Shown: positions 1 to 11,035 of the stretch, piece after piece
How the letters are laid out: each line of letters begins with the position of its first letter
How positions within the stretch are numbered: the first letter of the stretch is position 1
Assembly (NCBI GenBank): GCA_009760855.2
Contig: WPIO01000006.1
Location: forward strand, 9,466,001-9,526,000
Length of the DNA stretch: 60,000 nt
From: Cristatella mucedo
Taxonomy: Eukaryota; Bryozoa; Phylactolaemata; Cristatellidae
Reading direction: 5' to 3'
Position numbers and translations under genes: made by a program
Notes under the pieces: generated by a model
Databases searched by the model: none
What the model was told of the DNA's origin: nothing
What the model saw: only the letters and a program-made list of their open reading frames with translations

Positions 1-139
1 GAGACGAAGTCTGTTGGCTACCGAATGCGTACCGAAAGTCGCTTAGGCTGTGAGTGCGCTATACAAAACTCCTGCGTAACACCCACATGGTCTTTATGAC
101 TTTGTGGAGTTACTGACGGAGATACATCACATCACATAG
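1..139 (+). mobile_element. LINE-B 3' end, cut by the window edge
   Basis: Non-coding 3' end of the LINE-B family. It runs from the conserved GAGACGAAGTCTGTTGGCTA block to a short pentamer tail around 125-138. It is nearly identical to the copies at 5060-5359 and 57118-57333. Only the last ~140 bases are inside the window. Confidence 0.8.
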
Positions 140-396
140 AAGGAGAAATAGAGAGCTAAAGTACGATCGATGGAGCTTTCGCAGACAGAGCACGGTATTA
201 GTGGAGCATGCTCGCTCTACTGACACGGTGTAGTGCTGCACGGCATATGTTAAGGAGATTGCCAGAGTGCAGAAAGCTTAAGCAGGAGAAGAAAGGAATG
301 GGCCGCTCGACGATGGAGCTGCTGACAGCCCGACCGGGGAAAGGCAGAGTAAAGTTAAATGAAAAAAGTAAAGGTCACATGATTCACCAGCCTCAT
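140..396. other. unassigned unique sequence
   Basis: No repeat copy, RNA gene or convincing exon seen. An open frame starting at 208 runs into the SINE-2 copy that follows, so it is not credible as a gene. Confidence 0.5.
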
Positions 397-546
397 TTAT
401 TTAGCAGGCAGAGCCGCCTTAGCGCCTATCACTTCCACTTTCAGTGGGCAATAAAGAATTGCCTGCAGCACGATTCAAATCCACGGCCCGGGTCGCGAAG
501 TGCAAGCACTTTGCCGCTGGGCTCAGACCAAGGGGCTGCGAGATAA
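397..546 (-). mobile_element. SINE-2 copy
   Basis: Diverged copy of a tRNA-derived SINE. Read on the minus strand, the tRNA-like head lies at the right and contains a B-box-like GATTTGAATC segment. The shared core (CACTGAAAGTGG...GCGCTAAGG) follows to the left. Eight related copies occur in the window. The usual 3' end is only partly preserved. Confidence 0.65.
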
Positions 547-927
547 ACTACCCGGACTGTGGCGTTAGCTCTATCAAACCTGAAAGACTTATGCAATGCA
601 GTGAAATGTGTCTCCGCTTGTAAATCCTCAAAGCCATAATGACTATGTTCGGACAACTTTACTAATCCAACAATGAAGAGACATTCAGCATACAAAGCAT
701 TCTGCTGTCGCAAGCACAAACACTTGCCGGCTTGTGTATTCTCCCTGCAGCTGACTCACGACACCTATTTTCGAAAGGTCCTTTCGCTCAACAGAAGCCA
801 AGCAGCATCTAAAGAGCAACTAAAAGGACTGCTGCTGGAGCGATGGCTGCCAACAGCAGCTAGGCAATCAGTTCTGAGCTCGGCGACTACTTGCCATCGT
901 TAAGCAGGTAGGGTGCATACAGTCCAA

Positions 928-928
<1 letters not shown>
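547..928. other. unassigned unique sequence
   Basis: Mixed-composition sequence with short open frames only. No splice-bounded coding block or repeat copy recognised. Confidence 0.5.
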
Positions 929-989
<61 letters not shown>

Positions 990-1005
990 GTATATATATA
1001 TATAC
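929..1005. repeat. (TA)n microsatellite
   Basis: About 77 bases of near-perfect TA with a few TG interruptions (TATGTATA). Tyr/Ile-rich reading frames here are artefacts of the repeat. Confidence 0.95.
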
Positions 1006-1480
1006 ATAATTAATCTGTATAGCCCTGAGCCTCGAGCTCGTGACCTCGGCCATAAAATACATTCTCTTAAACGTTGGTCGGGCGAGCACAAGGCAAGCCG
1101 ACTGCCACCATGGCACAGCCCACGTCAGTTGTCAGCAGCACGTGTAGGCTGAAGCAGATTGTGGGCAGGGCAGAAGCTGAAGCAGATTGAGGGCTAGGGC
1201 AGAAGCTGCAGGTCTGAAATTTTATATTTGAGCTTCCCCCGCACTTGGGTACTGGCTGGACTCACCAGACCCTTTCACTCAATGGTAGAAATTTCGATTG
1301 ATCCACTTCACTGTTTCATGCCAACTCTCCAAGCGCATGGTAATTTGTGTCTGGTCAAAACCAACCTTGTCTGCATTGCATGCACCCGAAATTTAAATAC
1401 ATTTTCATTCCATAACTATAAGCAGGTTTATGTAAGTTCATATTTACTTATTTGAGGTTTCGTCGAACAGTACGCATGCG
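1006..1480. other. unique sequence with a short tandem duplication
   Basis: Contains two imperfect head-to-tail copies (about 28 bases each, 1148-1206) beginning GCTGAAGCAGATTG. The rest shows nothing recognisable. Confidence 0.6.
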
Positions 1481-1544
<64 letters not shown>

Positions 1545-1582
1545 CACACACACGCGCACACACACACACACACACACACACA
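1481..1582. repeat. (CA)n microsatellite
   Basis: About 100 bases of CA with a GAAAC and a CGCG interruption. His/Thr and Val/Cys frames across it are artefacts. Confidence 0.95.
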
Positions 1583-1665
1583 AATGCACAAAAAATGCAC
1601 AAAAAATGCACATGCAAACACACAAATGCACAGGCAAATGCACACACGAATATACAAAAATATGC
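1583..1665. repeat. AATGCACA-type degenerate minisatellite
   Basis: Array of about seven units built on AAATGCACA or CAAATGCACA, variable period of 10-14 bases, grading out of the preceding CA array. It probably formed by expansion at the edge of the microsatellite. Confidence 0.75.
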
Positions 1666-2145
1666 ACGCATGCTCAATAACTGGCACGTTATAGCAACTG
1701 CACTGTGAGGTAAAAGCATACAGGAAAAATGGCAACTGCCGAAAAACTATATGCTTTCGAAAATGAGCCTAGTAAAGTCACAACCATGAACATTTCACAA
1801 GGCTGAACCTTGAACGTAGCTGGCCATGTGACTGATGATGCATACCCCTCCCAGTCAGTCCCGGGTCTGTACCCCTTACTCAGGGAGTCGGCATCCCAAC
1901 CTCCCTTGGATAGTGAGAGTGCCGCACAAATTATTATTATTGCTATTGTTATCGTTGGTCATTAAGTGCTTTTCAATACAAGTGCCGGCCGTTGACTTCT
2001 CACGCAATCTACATCCAAACCTGCAGCTAGCCGTAGCAGCAGAGCAGCACGAGTGTCGCATAGGCAGCACATAGCTGTGAGGGCACAATGAGAGCTGGGT
2101 TCGTTGCCGTGTCACATTAGCGCGATGTGGCCGACTCGGACTCAC
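1666..2145. other. unassigned sequence
   Basis: No clear feature. If the exon at 2146-2327 is real, this stretch is the start of its downstream intron on the minus strand. Confidence 0.4.
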
Positions 2146-2327
2146 GCTGCTGCCGGACAGGCGACGACGGCCGGCGTGAGCGAAGCGGCGAAGTGGCTCG
2201 CTGGAACCTCTCTGTGGCATCTCGCAGCTCTGCTTTACGTATAGTCAATATGGCTCGTCGTCGCAGCTCCTCTGTCTCCTCGAGCTGCCGCTGCTTGGCA
2301 TCGATGGACCAGCTGCTGCTGCTTCCA
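2146..2327 (-). CDS. candidate internal exon of a CEP126-like centrosomal protein
   Basis: A 182-base minus-strand block that reads as a charged coiled coil. Key stretch: KQRQLEETEELRRRAILTIR, then KAELRDATERFQRA and an Arg/Ser-rich tail. From memory of the family, the N-terminal coiled coil of CEP126 (KIAA1377; centrosome and cilium base, microtubule organisation) has the same spacing: acidic E-E-x-E, then R-x-x-IL-x-x-RK, then TE[KR]FQRA, a proline and RR. The right edge has an acceptor-like CCTACGCAG on the minus strand. The left edge has GTGAGT (donor consensus) directly after the exon. The exon start is uncertain, because CAG triplets just inside could also serve as acceptors. No neighbouring exons were identified; the following exons would lie off the left edge of the window. 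An unrelated Arg/Glu-rich coil remains possible. Confidence 0.5.
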
Positions 2328-3486
2328 CTGCGTAGGACAGCAACAACACACCATCGGTATGCACATAAGCAAACGCGAAGAGATGGCAGCCAATGCTGCA
2401 ACAGCAAGTGGCGGCGCTCTGGCAGAAGCAAGTCGGTCACTGGCAGCCCAGCTCAGAGCAGAGGGGCAGGGGGCAAGTGCAGCCTCAGAAAGCCTCCGGC
2501 TATTGTGCCTAGAGATTGAGTGCAGGAGTACATCCAGCCGAAAGCAATATTGCAAGTACACATTGCCTTCACTCTCAAAGTCAGCATAGCAGCATTAGTG
2601 CCAGCATCACCAAAATAGTGACTTCTGAGCTTATAATTGCATAATATGGGTATGATCCTAACCACTTTTAGCTTAGCCTGTCTTTTAGACCTACTAATTC
2701 AAATCGACCCATATGGTCAGAGTGACCGGTAGCACGACCAAACTTGTGCTCATAACCTCTTTTAGGTGTGCAGTAGCTAAGCATGTTTAAGATGCAGTAG
2801 CTAAGCACATTTAAGGTCGTACGTTTGTTATGCAATACTATGCTAAGACATATCATCCACCAAATACGAAAACCATCTAACTACCACCGCTGATGCACTA
2901 ACTCGTAAACAGGATGCATTTCAAGCTTGGGCTATTTATTACGGGTGCATATTTTTCAATCACCATAAAGATACTGAGAAATAATGTCCTGCACTAAAGT
3001 AATTTCATTTCAGCGAATCGACTGGCCACATACTAACAGCTATAGGTGAAAGAGGCCCAATGGACTCTGGCCTCAAGATCTAGCCTCAGCTTTGGCTTAT
3101 TCTGGGCTACGTCTGATACGAGGTTCTACGATCTGCCACCATCGGCAGCTGCACATTCCCGTAAAAACCAAAATTGCCTAAAACAAATTGCAGTCGAACA
3201 TCGACTGTCTGCACATGCTCTCCACATACTCATTCATTCACGAAAAAGCTACAGAGCTGAGCAGCAGCAGCTGCTGCAGTGCAGTAGTAGCAGATCCAAC
3301 GTCGATGGGTGCTCCCCATCTTTGCTGACATCTTCCCCTACCGTCCCGAGGAAGCAACTGCACAGAGCTTTTAAATTCGACCTACCGAATGCACGAGCCC
3401 AGACATCTGCTCACATTCACATACGGAATTGGGGCGGGTCAATGGCGTTTTGAATTCCAACACCACACACGCACGCGTGCGAGCGC
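2328..3486. other. unassigned, possibly intronic sequence
   Basis: A CAG/GCA-rich stretch (about 2290-2520) gives open frames on both strands, none convincing beyond the exon candidate. The rest is unique sequence with no repeat copy recognised. Confidence 0.4.
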
Positions 3487-3539
3487 GCACACACACACAC
3501 ACACACACATACACACATACACACACCCACACACATACA

Positions 3540-3604
<65 letters not shown>
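3487..3604. repeat. (CA)n microsatellite
   Basis: About 118 bases of CA with CATA, CCCA and GCGC interruptions in the left half and a pure tract of ~60 bases on the right. Confidence 0.95.
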
Positions 3605-3606
<2 letters not shown>

Positions 3607-5059
3607 TGCTAATAATATTAGTGATAATAACAATAATGGAAAGAAAAAAAGATTCTAATATTTGCATAGCATCCTGAGAGAACTGGGGAAATCTATATGG
3701 AAAGAAAACGCATCGATTGGTTAGTGATAAAATGCAAGCATTCGGCATGCATAAGTTAATGCAGGACATTTCGCACGGAAGGAGCAAGTGCTGTTAGGAT
3801 CAGATCGGTTCTTAGATTCCTTTTAAACGGCAAGCCAGTGGATGTCGTGACAGCAGTCGTGCGAGTGAGTTCAAAGCTTTGGAAGCCTACGAACTGCAGA
3901 TGAAGGAAGCCGTGACACTGGGAGATCTGCATCGGAGTGCCCAACGACTAACAACTGCAGCTGCTTCAAGAAAGCAAACGACCAAAAAGCGATGAAAAGG
4001 ATGCAAAAAATGAGGTTCAGAGCAGCCACCGCTAGCTGACAGGTACGCCTCTCCACTGCTTCCTCTCTTCTTCTTCTTCTTTCCACCGCTGCTTCTCCTG
4101 CGATCACGGCAGTCCTTCTCATTTGCTCCCCTCCGAATGCATTGCTCTCCCCTATCACCTCACTTTTCCCTCTCCGGCTGCAGCCAGTTCGGTAGCACTC
4201 GGCTGTCCAGTGCTCGCCGAAGCTAATACCAGTGGGACATAAGCAGCTGCCAGTTTGCCATCAACAGCAAATCAAAGAGCAGGGCAGCAAGCATTGTTTC
4301 CAGCTGAGACCTGGCATAAGAGAGGTCCCGAGGCAGAATGCTCACGTGGTGTTGACTTAAGAGGGACGGGCATCTACTAAACCTCCACTGCTGCTGTTTG
4401 GGTGGGATGAGGGAGGAACGACTACCGAGCTGTCTGCAGCCACAGCAGTCTCCTGGTGGGCTGCCGCTCGGCCTCTGCATGCCCTTGATTCGACATAGTC
4501 TAGCCAGCCTGCAGCAGGCAGAATGTAGTCTCTAGGCACGTAGGGTTCGCCCTTAACACGACCGACGCCATGCAGCCACCTGTGGCAAGCAGGATGGGGC
4601 AAGTGGATGGTGAAGGCAGTCGGAAAGTGGACGTGGGAAAGAGCAGCTGCATGCTGCTGTGCCACGACCGTCTGCGGAATACATGTCTGTTGGAACACGT
4701 CAGTTGGAACCCGCTAAGGTGCACGTGAGCCGTCGCGTAATCGGAAATTTCGCCACGAGCTGCAAGTGCCTTCCGTCCAGATCGCTCGTTACCGCTCCCG
4801 GCTAAACTAGCTAGCTGGTGTCGCGTAGCAGCACCTGCACACACAGTCGGCTTCCCAGGCTCATTTCCAAGATAATTCACGGCACGGTTTCCTTCCTTAC
4901 GATCGCTCCCGTCGGCGTCTGGCACGGCAATCTATAAGGCGCGCGCCATCAGAATTCTCAAGCTCACAGCTGCCTCGACGCCGGCTGAAAGCAATTGCGT
5001 GTCGGACGCTCTCGGTCAATCAATATCGCTCGGTACCGTGGGGTGATTGGGTGAGGTGG
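3605..5059. other. unassigned unique sequence
   Basis: No RT remnant or SINE seen. It contains a CTTCTT tract near 4068-4082 and a GC-richer segment at about 4780-5040. Open frames of up to ~140 codons (for example 4500-4925, minus) have no recognisable motif. Confidence 0.45.
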
Positions 5060-5359
5060 GAAACCGCTTAGCGTCACGCAACGACATCTACTCTCCAACT
5101 GCCGACTTTGGCACATCTTTTTCAGCGGTCCTGAACTGCTACTTCTATGCTACTCACTACCTCAACTGCTCTCCTAACTCTGCTATGCTTCCCACTTTCT
5201 CTTTGTTGCGTGAGACGAAGTCTGTTGGCTACCGAATGCGTACCGAAAGCCGCTTAGGCTGTGAGTGCGCTATACAAAACTCTCCTGCGTAACACCCACA
5301 TGGTCTTTATGACTTTGTGGAGTTACTGACGGAGATACATTACATTACATTACATAAAA
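5060..5359 (+). mobile_element. LINE-B 3' end
   Basis: 5'-truncated copy. It opens near the end of the RT-coding part (CAACGACATCTACTCTCC region), continues through the conserved GTTGCGTGAGACGAAGTCTG block and ends in ACATTACATTACATTACATA, the (TTACA)n tail of this family. It contains no catalytic domain. Confidence 0.85.
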
Positions 5360-5526
5360 TCGGCTTTCCGCTAAAAGGCTGCCGGGAATTTATTTTCGTC
5401 CACGCAGCTCAAGACACCTTGCGTGGCCACCATAACCTTCGCAACTCGACGGTCATCGACAACGCATAGTTTATTACATGCTTCGGCACAAGGAGTCAAC
5501 AGCCTGTATGTTGAGACACCGATACC

Positions 5527-5653
5527 GGGGAGAGAGAGGGCGAGAGCGAGACACACAGAACGAGAGAGAGGAAGAGAGAGAGGAGAGAGAAAGAGAGGAG
5601 AGAGAAAGAGAGGAGAGAGAAAGAGAGGAGAGAGAAAGAGAGGAGAGAGAAAG

Positions 5654-5684
<31 letters not shown>

Positions 5685-5760
5685 GAAGAGGGGAGAGAGA
5701 GGAAGAGGGTACAGAGAGACCGACACACAGAGAAACGGGAAGATAGAGAGGAGAGAATAA
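5527..5760. repeat. AG-rich array with a 15-base higher-order period
   Basis: Purine array. Within it, five exact 15-base units (AGGAGAGAGAAAGAG) run 5581-5655 and then give way to plain (AG)n and degenerate AG. The 15-base unit is a multiple of three, so all frames are open; these frames are artefacts. Confidence 0.9.
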
Positions 5761-7689
5761 GAGATAGTGGGAGAAAATCGAAGTGAGACAAAGGCAAGCA
5801 AGGACAGCGAGACGAAGAGAGGGAGGATGAAAAGGAGGGAGAGCGGGAGGGCAGGAAGGGGAAGAGTGAGAGGCAAACATGTCTAGAGATAGGGAAAGAG
5901 AGTGCAAACGAAAAAACCGACACGTTTCAGATGACCAGCAGCGGGTGGCAAGCACACGTGTGCGGATGGACAGTACCTGCTCCTCGAGGAATAGCCCGCT
6001 TGAGCGAGCCGTCCTCTCGTAAAGTAAGCGGCACGGCCGGCCAGTTCGGTTCTGACACGTTCGAAATGTTCCGCCTGAAGCAACTTCCATTTTTCTCTGA
6101 CAGTGACAGTCACGGAAACAAGTAGCCGGCGACGGCGCGGAGCAGGAGCAACAAGTGCGATGATCGCACGCGGGCCGTAAGAAGGAGGCCGAAACGCCAG
6201 TCAAAACAATGCAAACGAAATTGGAAAACTTATTTTCGCGAGCCTGCCGTGGTCACGAAAGTATGCGTCAACGCAGCCGGACTGGGATTGGCGTAGCGAC
6301 GTCGTTGCTAACCAGGTACCCGCGCGTCGCTATGCAAAGCGGCAGTAGGAAGGATACGAATGACCTGTGATCATGACGGCTGCTCCAATATCGGCTTGAT
6401 TCCAGTGTACTTATCAGCATGCTATTTCTCTCTGGCGCAGAATAAACCATATTTCACCGCATCTCGTTGCGATACGCAGTTCAAGATATCCGCCGCTAAC
6501 GGGCTCTAGCCCGGGCGGATGTTGCCGAGAGCCGCCTTTTTCGCGGAAGTTAGAAACGCTGCTGATAGGCCGCTCGCTTAAGTTTAGCTTGCCGCGAGCC
6601 GCTTAACCGGCCAATTTCCGCATCGCCATGCGTGCACTTTTCCAATGAGGACGCGTGTACTTGGATCTTCGCATTTATGACTGCGAACTAGGTATGCTTA
6701 CTCTGCGCCAAGACGGGTTGCTTCAGCCCCGCCTACTCGACCAGATGCGGCCGCTGCTGCCCTCGTGCAAATAGTGGGGGGAGGATCGATGTTTTGTGAA
6801 CTTTACGCTTTCCGGCCGCTCTTTACGCAAGGTATACATCATATTAGTTAGCCTCCGCGAGCGCGTATTCCCCTGAAGCAGGCGTTGAACTTCGAGCTCC
6901 CCCTGACGGTAGCGATGGCGCCCGTCAGGCGTCGCTCGCGAATCATTTGTTCCCGTGAGCAGTGCACTGTCCTTGACTGCCACTAGTCGCTCTCGCCCGT
7001 AAAGTTCGGGCCCTGGGATTCGCTCGTGAATCGGCCAGCGGCTCTCCGCCTGAGCGGCTCGGCAAGACATGACCGGGCGGCGAGAAAGGGGCTGACTGCT
7101 GCTATCCTACTGTACAGCAGCGAGTAGCTCGGCACCGGCGGCAACGCGTTTTCAAAAAGCGCTACTCAGCGTAGGCAATCGTATTAAAAAGCTTCATGGC
7201 AAGAATATAGAGCCGTGATGCGAATAATTGTACTGGTGCAATCGGCCGATCCCAAAAAGCAAGCGTACTTTCATGTGATCCCAATGGTGAATAAGAAGAG
7301 CGTTTCTCCAAATTCTTCATGGGCTAAGATAAAATGGCTTACTTATGTCATCCGATCACTGCCCGACCCCCCCGGACTAAGACCCATCATCACACTGCTC
7401 TTATTCTCTCACCTCCTGCATGTCTGCCTTTACTGAACTCGTTGCTAAACTTGTCTCCCAGGCTAAAATAAACTCTATTTCCTGTACCAATAGCTCTACT
7501 TATGAGTTGCATATAAATGAATGCGCTACACAAATTAAGTACATTTTTGCATAGACATGCTGCTTCGCACCGTGACAAAAGGAATATTGTAAATTTATAA
7601 TATTCCCGCTGAAGTCCCTTCCCCTCTGCAGCGATTTCATCAATTCATCAGATTTTTCTCGCAGGTTCTAATCGAGATTTTGAGCCAAC
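5761..7689. other. unassigned unique sequence
   Basis: AG-rich until about 5890, then mixed sequence, GC-richer from about 5930 to 7140 with many CpGs. No exon, RNA gene or repeat copy could be supported. AT-richer from 7200. Confidence 0.45.
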
Positions 7690-8390
7690 CATTCAGTTAA
7701 AACGACTATGCTGCTGGTTTTAAATGACCTGCTGAACGAAATTGATCAGGGTAGGGTCTTGCTCGTATTCGTTGACATCTCAGGAGAATTTGACACTATT
7801 GACCACAAGACTCTTCTAGAGCACCTTTCCACGTGCCTAGGTGTCCATTGGCGTAGTTCATTGAATGGGTTAGGTTCTGTCTCACTGAGAGATGTCAGTG
7901 TAAATGTGAATGGATTTTGGTCATCTAGGGAGCCATTCAAAAAATAGTATCTTTCATTATCTACGCTCTCCATTTGGCTGCTGTCCCCACCAAACATATT
8001 CTCGGCTTTCATGTCAAGGTCAATGATAGCCAACTCTACCTAGCCTACCGTCCAACGCATTGCTCCTCAATATAATAAATATAATTTTTTATCCGTCTTG
8101 CTCGAGTTCTTTTACTGCTTACGTCAGTGAAATTCGCATTTAGATGGCTACTAACTTGCCGAAGCTTCACGACGGTAAGACCAACCTAATAGTTACAGCA
8201 AACCCAGCGTCACCCGAAAGCTGGAAGACCGAGCCCTAAGAATTGGTTTAGCTAGCATCACTCCTGTAACGCATGCTCGGATTCTAAGCGTACTATTCCT
8301 AAACTAAGTATCATCAAATAAGTGCATTTCCTTCACTGCGACGTAGGCCTACTTACAACTAAGGGAGATAATTAAATCAAGGTCTACCTA
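7690..8390 (+). mobile_element. LINE-C, 5' part of a copy split by LINE-A
   Basis: Decayed reverse-transcriptase (non-LTR, CR1/L2 type). The finger/palm segment VFVDISGEFDTIDHKTLLEHL is readable at 7769-7830. Near 7999-8040 the LGFHxxxNDSQLYL segment sits where YADD would be, and its catalytic residues are lost. KAYLQLREIIK-like residues are readable just before 8389. Stops and frameshifts are frequent. The element resumes at 9731 after the inserted LINE-A. Confidence 0.7.
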
Positions 8391-9494
8391 GAAGTTCTTC
8401 TAGAGCACCTTTCATCTCGCCTGGGCATCACTGGCACTGCTCTGCAGTGGTTCAGGTCTTATCTCAGTGGGAGACTCCAGAGTATTGACGTGAATGGACA
8501 AAGATCATCTGAAGTACCTCTGAAATATGGAGTACCTCAGGGCTCAGTGCTAGGTCTGGTTCTTTTCACGGTTTATACTCTCCCTCTTGCTGATGTGATT
8601 GCCAAGCACAATCTAGGCTTTCACTTCTATGCGGATGACACTCAGTTGTACCTTTGCTTTGATCCCTCCCAGCCTTCGAGCACCTCAAATTCTCTAAACT
8701 CACTAGCTGCATGCATTGATGACATCCGCACATGGATGGCAGCAAATTTTCTAAAACTAAACGATGACAAAACTAACTTACTAGTTATGGGCAAACCCAG
8801 TGTGATTCAGAAATTGGAAAGGCTGACGCTCAAAATTGGCTCTGCCAGCATATCTCCTGTCGAATCAGCTCGAAATCTAGGTGTCATATTCCAAAGCGAC
8901 CTCTCGTTAGACGACCATATCAGCTCCACAGTCAAATCCGCCTATTTTCAGCTTCATAACATTGCTAAAATTCGGGCCTGTTTAGATAAAGATACCACAT
9001 CTAAGTTGCTCCATGCATTCGTGACATCCCGTCTCGACTTCTGCAACTCACTGCTTACTGGCCTACCAGCATGTGCGATCAGGCGATTGCAGCTGGTGCA
9101 AAACTCGGCAGCTAGACTTGTCTGTTGTGAGCGTCGCAGTTGCCACATTACTCCACTTCTCGCCGACCTGCACTGGCTGCCAGTAGTCAAGCAACGGATT
9201 GACTTCAAGGTTTTGTCGCTCACTTTTAGGTCCCTTCATTCTATGGCTCCAGCCCATCTGTCAGATATACTACCCCATGAGGCTAAGCATCGTACCACCC
9301 GCTTTTCGGAATCAAACAGTCTACAAATACCTCAGACAAACCTTAAATCTTTTGGAGACCGTGCATTTAGTTCATATGCTCCCAAAGCCTGGAACTCCCT
9401 CCCGACCTGCGTCAGAACATCCCCTGACCTGACCACATTTAAAAGGAACCTAAAAACACACCTATTTAGGACAGCATTTAGTGGGTCCCTGTGA
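8391..9494 (+). CDS. LINE-A reverse transcriptase, C-terminal two-thirds (truncated)
   Basis: Open for about 368 codons to a TGA at 9492-9494 without internal stops. It reads LLEHLSSRLGITG, then PLKYGVPQGSVLGLVLF (RT motif B), then FHFYADDTQLYL with the catalytic YADD intact (motif C, about 8620-8650). Next come NFLKLNDDKTNLLVMG and NLGVIF (motif D/E region), SRLDFCNSLL, LQLVQNSAARLV, LHWLPV and the C-terminal KAWNSLP...FKRNLKTHLF block. This order is typical of the RT end of CR1/L2-type non-LTR elements. The upstream palm motif A (LDLSAAFDT), the endonuclease domain and ORF1 are absent, because the copy is 5'-truncated within the palm. It therefore cannot make an active enzyme. There is no natural start codon; the frame is open back into the LINE-C flank. 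Confidence 0.85.
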   Translation, partial: EVLLEHLSSRLGITGTALQWFRSYLSGRLQSIDVNGQRSSEVPLKYGVPQGSVLGLVLFTVYTLPLADVIAKHNLGFHFYADDTQLYLCFDPSQPSSTSNSLNSLAACIDDIRTWMAANFLKLNDDKTNLLVMGKPSVIQKLERLTLKIGSASISPVESARNLGVIFQSDLSLDDHISSTVKSAYFQLHNIAKIRACLDKDTTSKLLHAFVTSRLDFCNSLLTGLPACAIRRLQLVQNSAARLVCCERRSCHITPLLADLHWLPVVKQRIDFKVLSLTFRSLHSMAPAHLSDILPHEAKHRTTRFSESNSLQIPQTNLKSFGDRAFSSYAPKAWNSLPTCVRTSPDLTTFKRNLKTHLFRTAFSGSL

Positions 9495-9730
9495 TTCGTC
9501 CTTGATGTGCTTATGCGTGCTGACACTGTGCATGCTGCCACTAACCGCATTTGCATGCTGACCCTGTGCATGTCACCCCTAACCATATTCTTCATTTCGT
9601 TTGTTTTTCAAGCATGATTTTACTTACCATTCAATTGCATTTCACTTTACAGCAAATTTAAAGCGCCTAGAGAGAGAGATTAAGTTCTCTGAGGGCGCTT
9701 TATCAAGTGAATTCTTATTATTTATTATTA
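8391..9730 (+). mobile_element. LINE-A copy nested in LINE-C (best-preserved LINE-A)
   Basis: 5'-truncated LINE-A: the RT palm to C terminus (8391-9494), then a ~235-base 3' untranslated region with the stem-loop AAGCGCC...GAGGGCGCTT and a TTATTATTTATTATTA tail. TAGAAG occurs at both borders (8389-8394 and 9729-9734), compatible with a 6-base target-site duplication. The flanks are two halves of one LINE-C copy that rejoin in frame. This is the youngest-looking LINE in the window. Confidence 0.85.
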
Positions 9731-10430
9731 GAAGAAATATATAGCGAAATTAATTCATGCGTTTGTGACATTGCATTGCGATTAGTATAACAAGTCTCTT
9801 TAGACAATTGACTTGTCCCCTTAATAATCAGCAGCTGATGCACAACTCAGCGGTTCGACTGGTGGTCTGTCGTCAAAGGCATAGCTGCCACGTCACCCTT
9901 ATTCTGTCTGAGCTTCACTGGCTCCCTGTCAAGCCTCTAATCGATTTAAAGATTCTCAATCTGGCTAACAGATCGCTTTACTCGCTTGCACCAGCCTTGA
10001 CCTATCCGAGCTTCTTGCCCCCTACTGAACTTTCACACTAGTAGTTCCTCAGCGTCTTGTCATCTTGCCGTCCTTCGCGGTGAATTAAAATCCTCCGGCA
10101 ATCGAGCCTTTAGCTTGTGTTCGCTAAACGTCTGGAACTCGCTTCATGCTACGGTCACTACATGCAAAGACTATGCAGCTCTTAGGACTTAAGTACAGAC
10201 ACATTTGTTCTGGCCAGCTTTCCCTTCGCCCCAGTATGCTTTTCTTTTTTGTTGCTGTGAGCCTTGAGTGCGTGCTTGCCTGTACAGGATTTGGGGCATG
10301 TTACATGTTTGCCAGAGATCCTAACGATCGTCTTGGTCGTGCGAGTCTTCACGTTTGCTTTAGCTTGCTGGCCTGAGCCTGCTTACTTGTTTTCTTTTGA
10401 ATGCTTGATACACATGTAAATAAGTATAAA
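9731..10430 (+). mobile_element. LINE-C, 3' part of the split copy
   Basis: Continues LINE-C after the LINE-A insertion. Degraded KLIHAFVT, then HNSAVRLVVCRQRHSCHVT, LSELHWLPVKPLIDLKIL, SSASCHLAVLRGELKSSGNRAFS and WNSL are readable in shifting frames, so it is the RT C terminus. An A/T-rich 3' end follows and no clear tail is left. Confidence 0.7.
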
Positions 10431-10432
10431 TG

Positions 10433-10592
10433 TAATTCATTTTAATAACGTCCTAAGAGAACTTATTCTCTATTCAGGCACTTTACATATGCAACTTGGC
10501 TCGAGCCCATGACTTGTCATTAACTACATTCGCCTTGACCTTGGTCCGGTGCGAGTACCTTAACCACTGACCCAAACCAGCGAAGCATGTGA
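10433..10592 (-). mobile_element. SINE-1 copy
   Basis: Minus-strand tRNA-derived SINE. The tRNA-like head (TGGTTTGGGTCAGTGGTTAAGG) is at the right edge and the B-box-like region is near 10515. The LINE-A-like 3' tail (TGAATAGAGAATAAGTTCTC) is at the left. Confidence 0.75.
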
Positions 10593-10672
10593 TACCGAGC
10601 AGGTCACCAACTCTTGGGAATTGATTCTCTTGAAGCTAGTTGTAAAGTGCCTGTATGGAGGTTAAGTTCTTT

Positions 10673-10842
10673 TGGCTCACTATATAGACAATTTATTAAT
10701 GCAAAACAAGCGTCTCTTCACGACCCAGGTCTCGGGTTCGAATCGAGTGAGCTAGCGGTTATTGCTCACTGCCAGCTGCGGTAGTGATAGCCATTAAGGC
10801 TCTTCTGTCGCTATAAAAACGAGCCTGTTAAATCAGTTTACC
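10673..10842 (+). mobile_element. SINE-2 copy
   Basis: Plus-strand copy. The B box GGTTCGAATC lies at about 10734-10743. The core GGTAGTGATAGCCATTAAGG and the end CTCTTCTGTCGCTATA...CCTGTTAAATCAG follow. The A box is poorly preserved. Confidence 0.75.
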
Positions 10843-11035
10843 TTAAAAATGCGAGTTGTCCACTATGGCAGGTGTTTTATGTATGTGCCTCCGAGTGGTT
10901 ATGGAGTAGATTAGTCTAAATGATCGACATTCTGTACTGTATAATTCTCCATGCATATGCGAGGACTAACAATGCTGCTGATGTTGTCTTTGTGGCAAAG
11001 AATTACAGTTTCGAAGCCTGTACAGCTCGTTGTAA

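Noticed and set aside
5371-6204. 277-codon minus-strand open frame.
   Set aside because: Most of it is the AG-rich array read as Leu/Ser/Pro; the remaining ends have no recognisable motif.
10673-10842. Functional tRNA gene at SINE B boxes.
   Set aside because: Cloverleaf stems do not pair and the sequence is shared with eight other SINE-2 copies; it is a SINE head.
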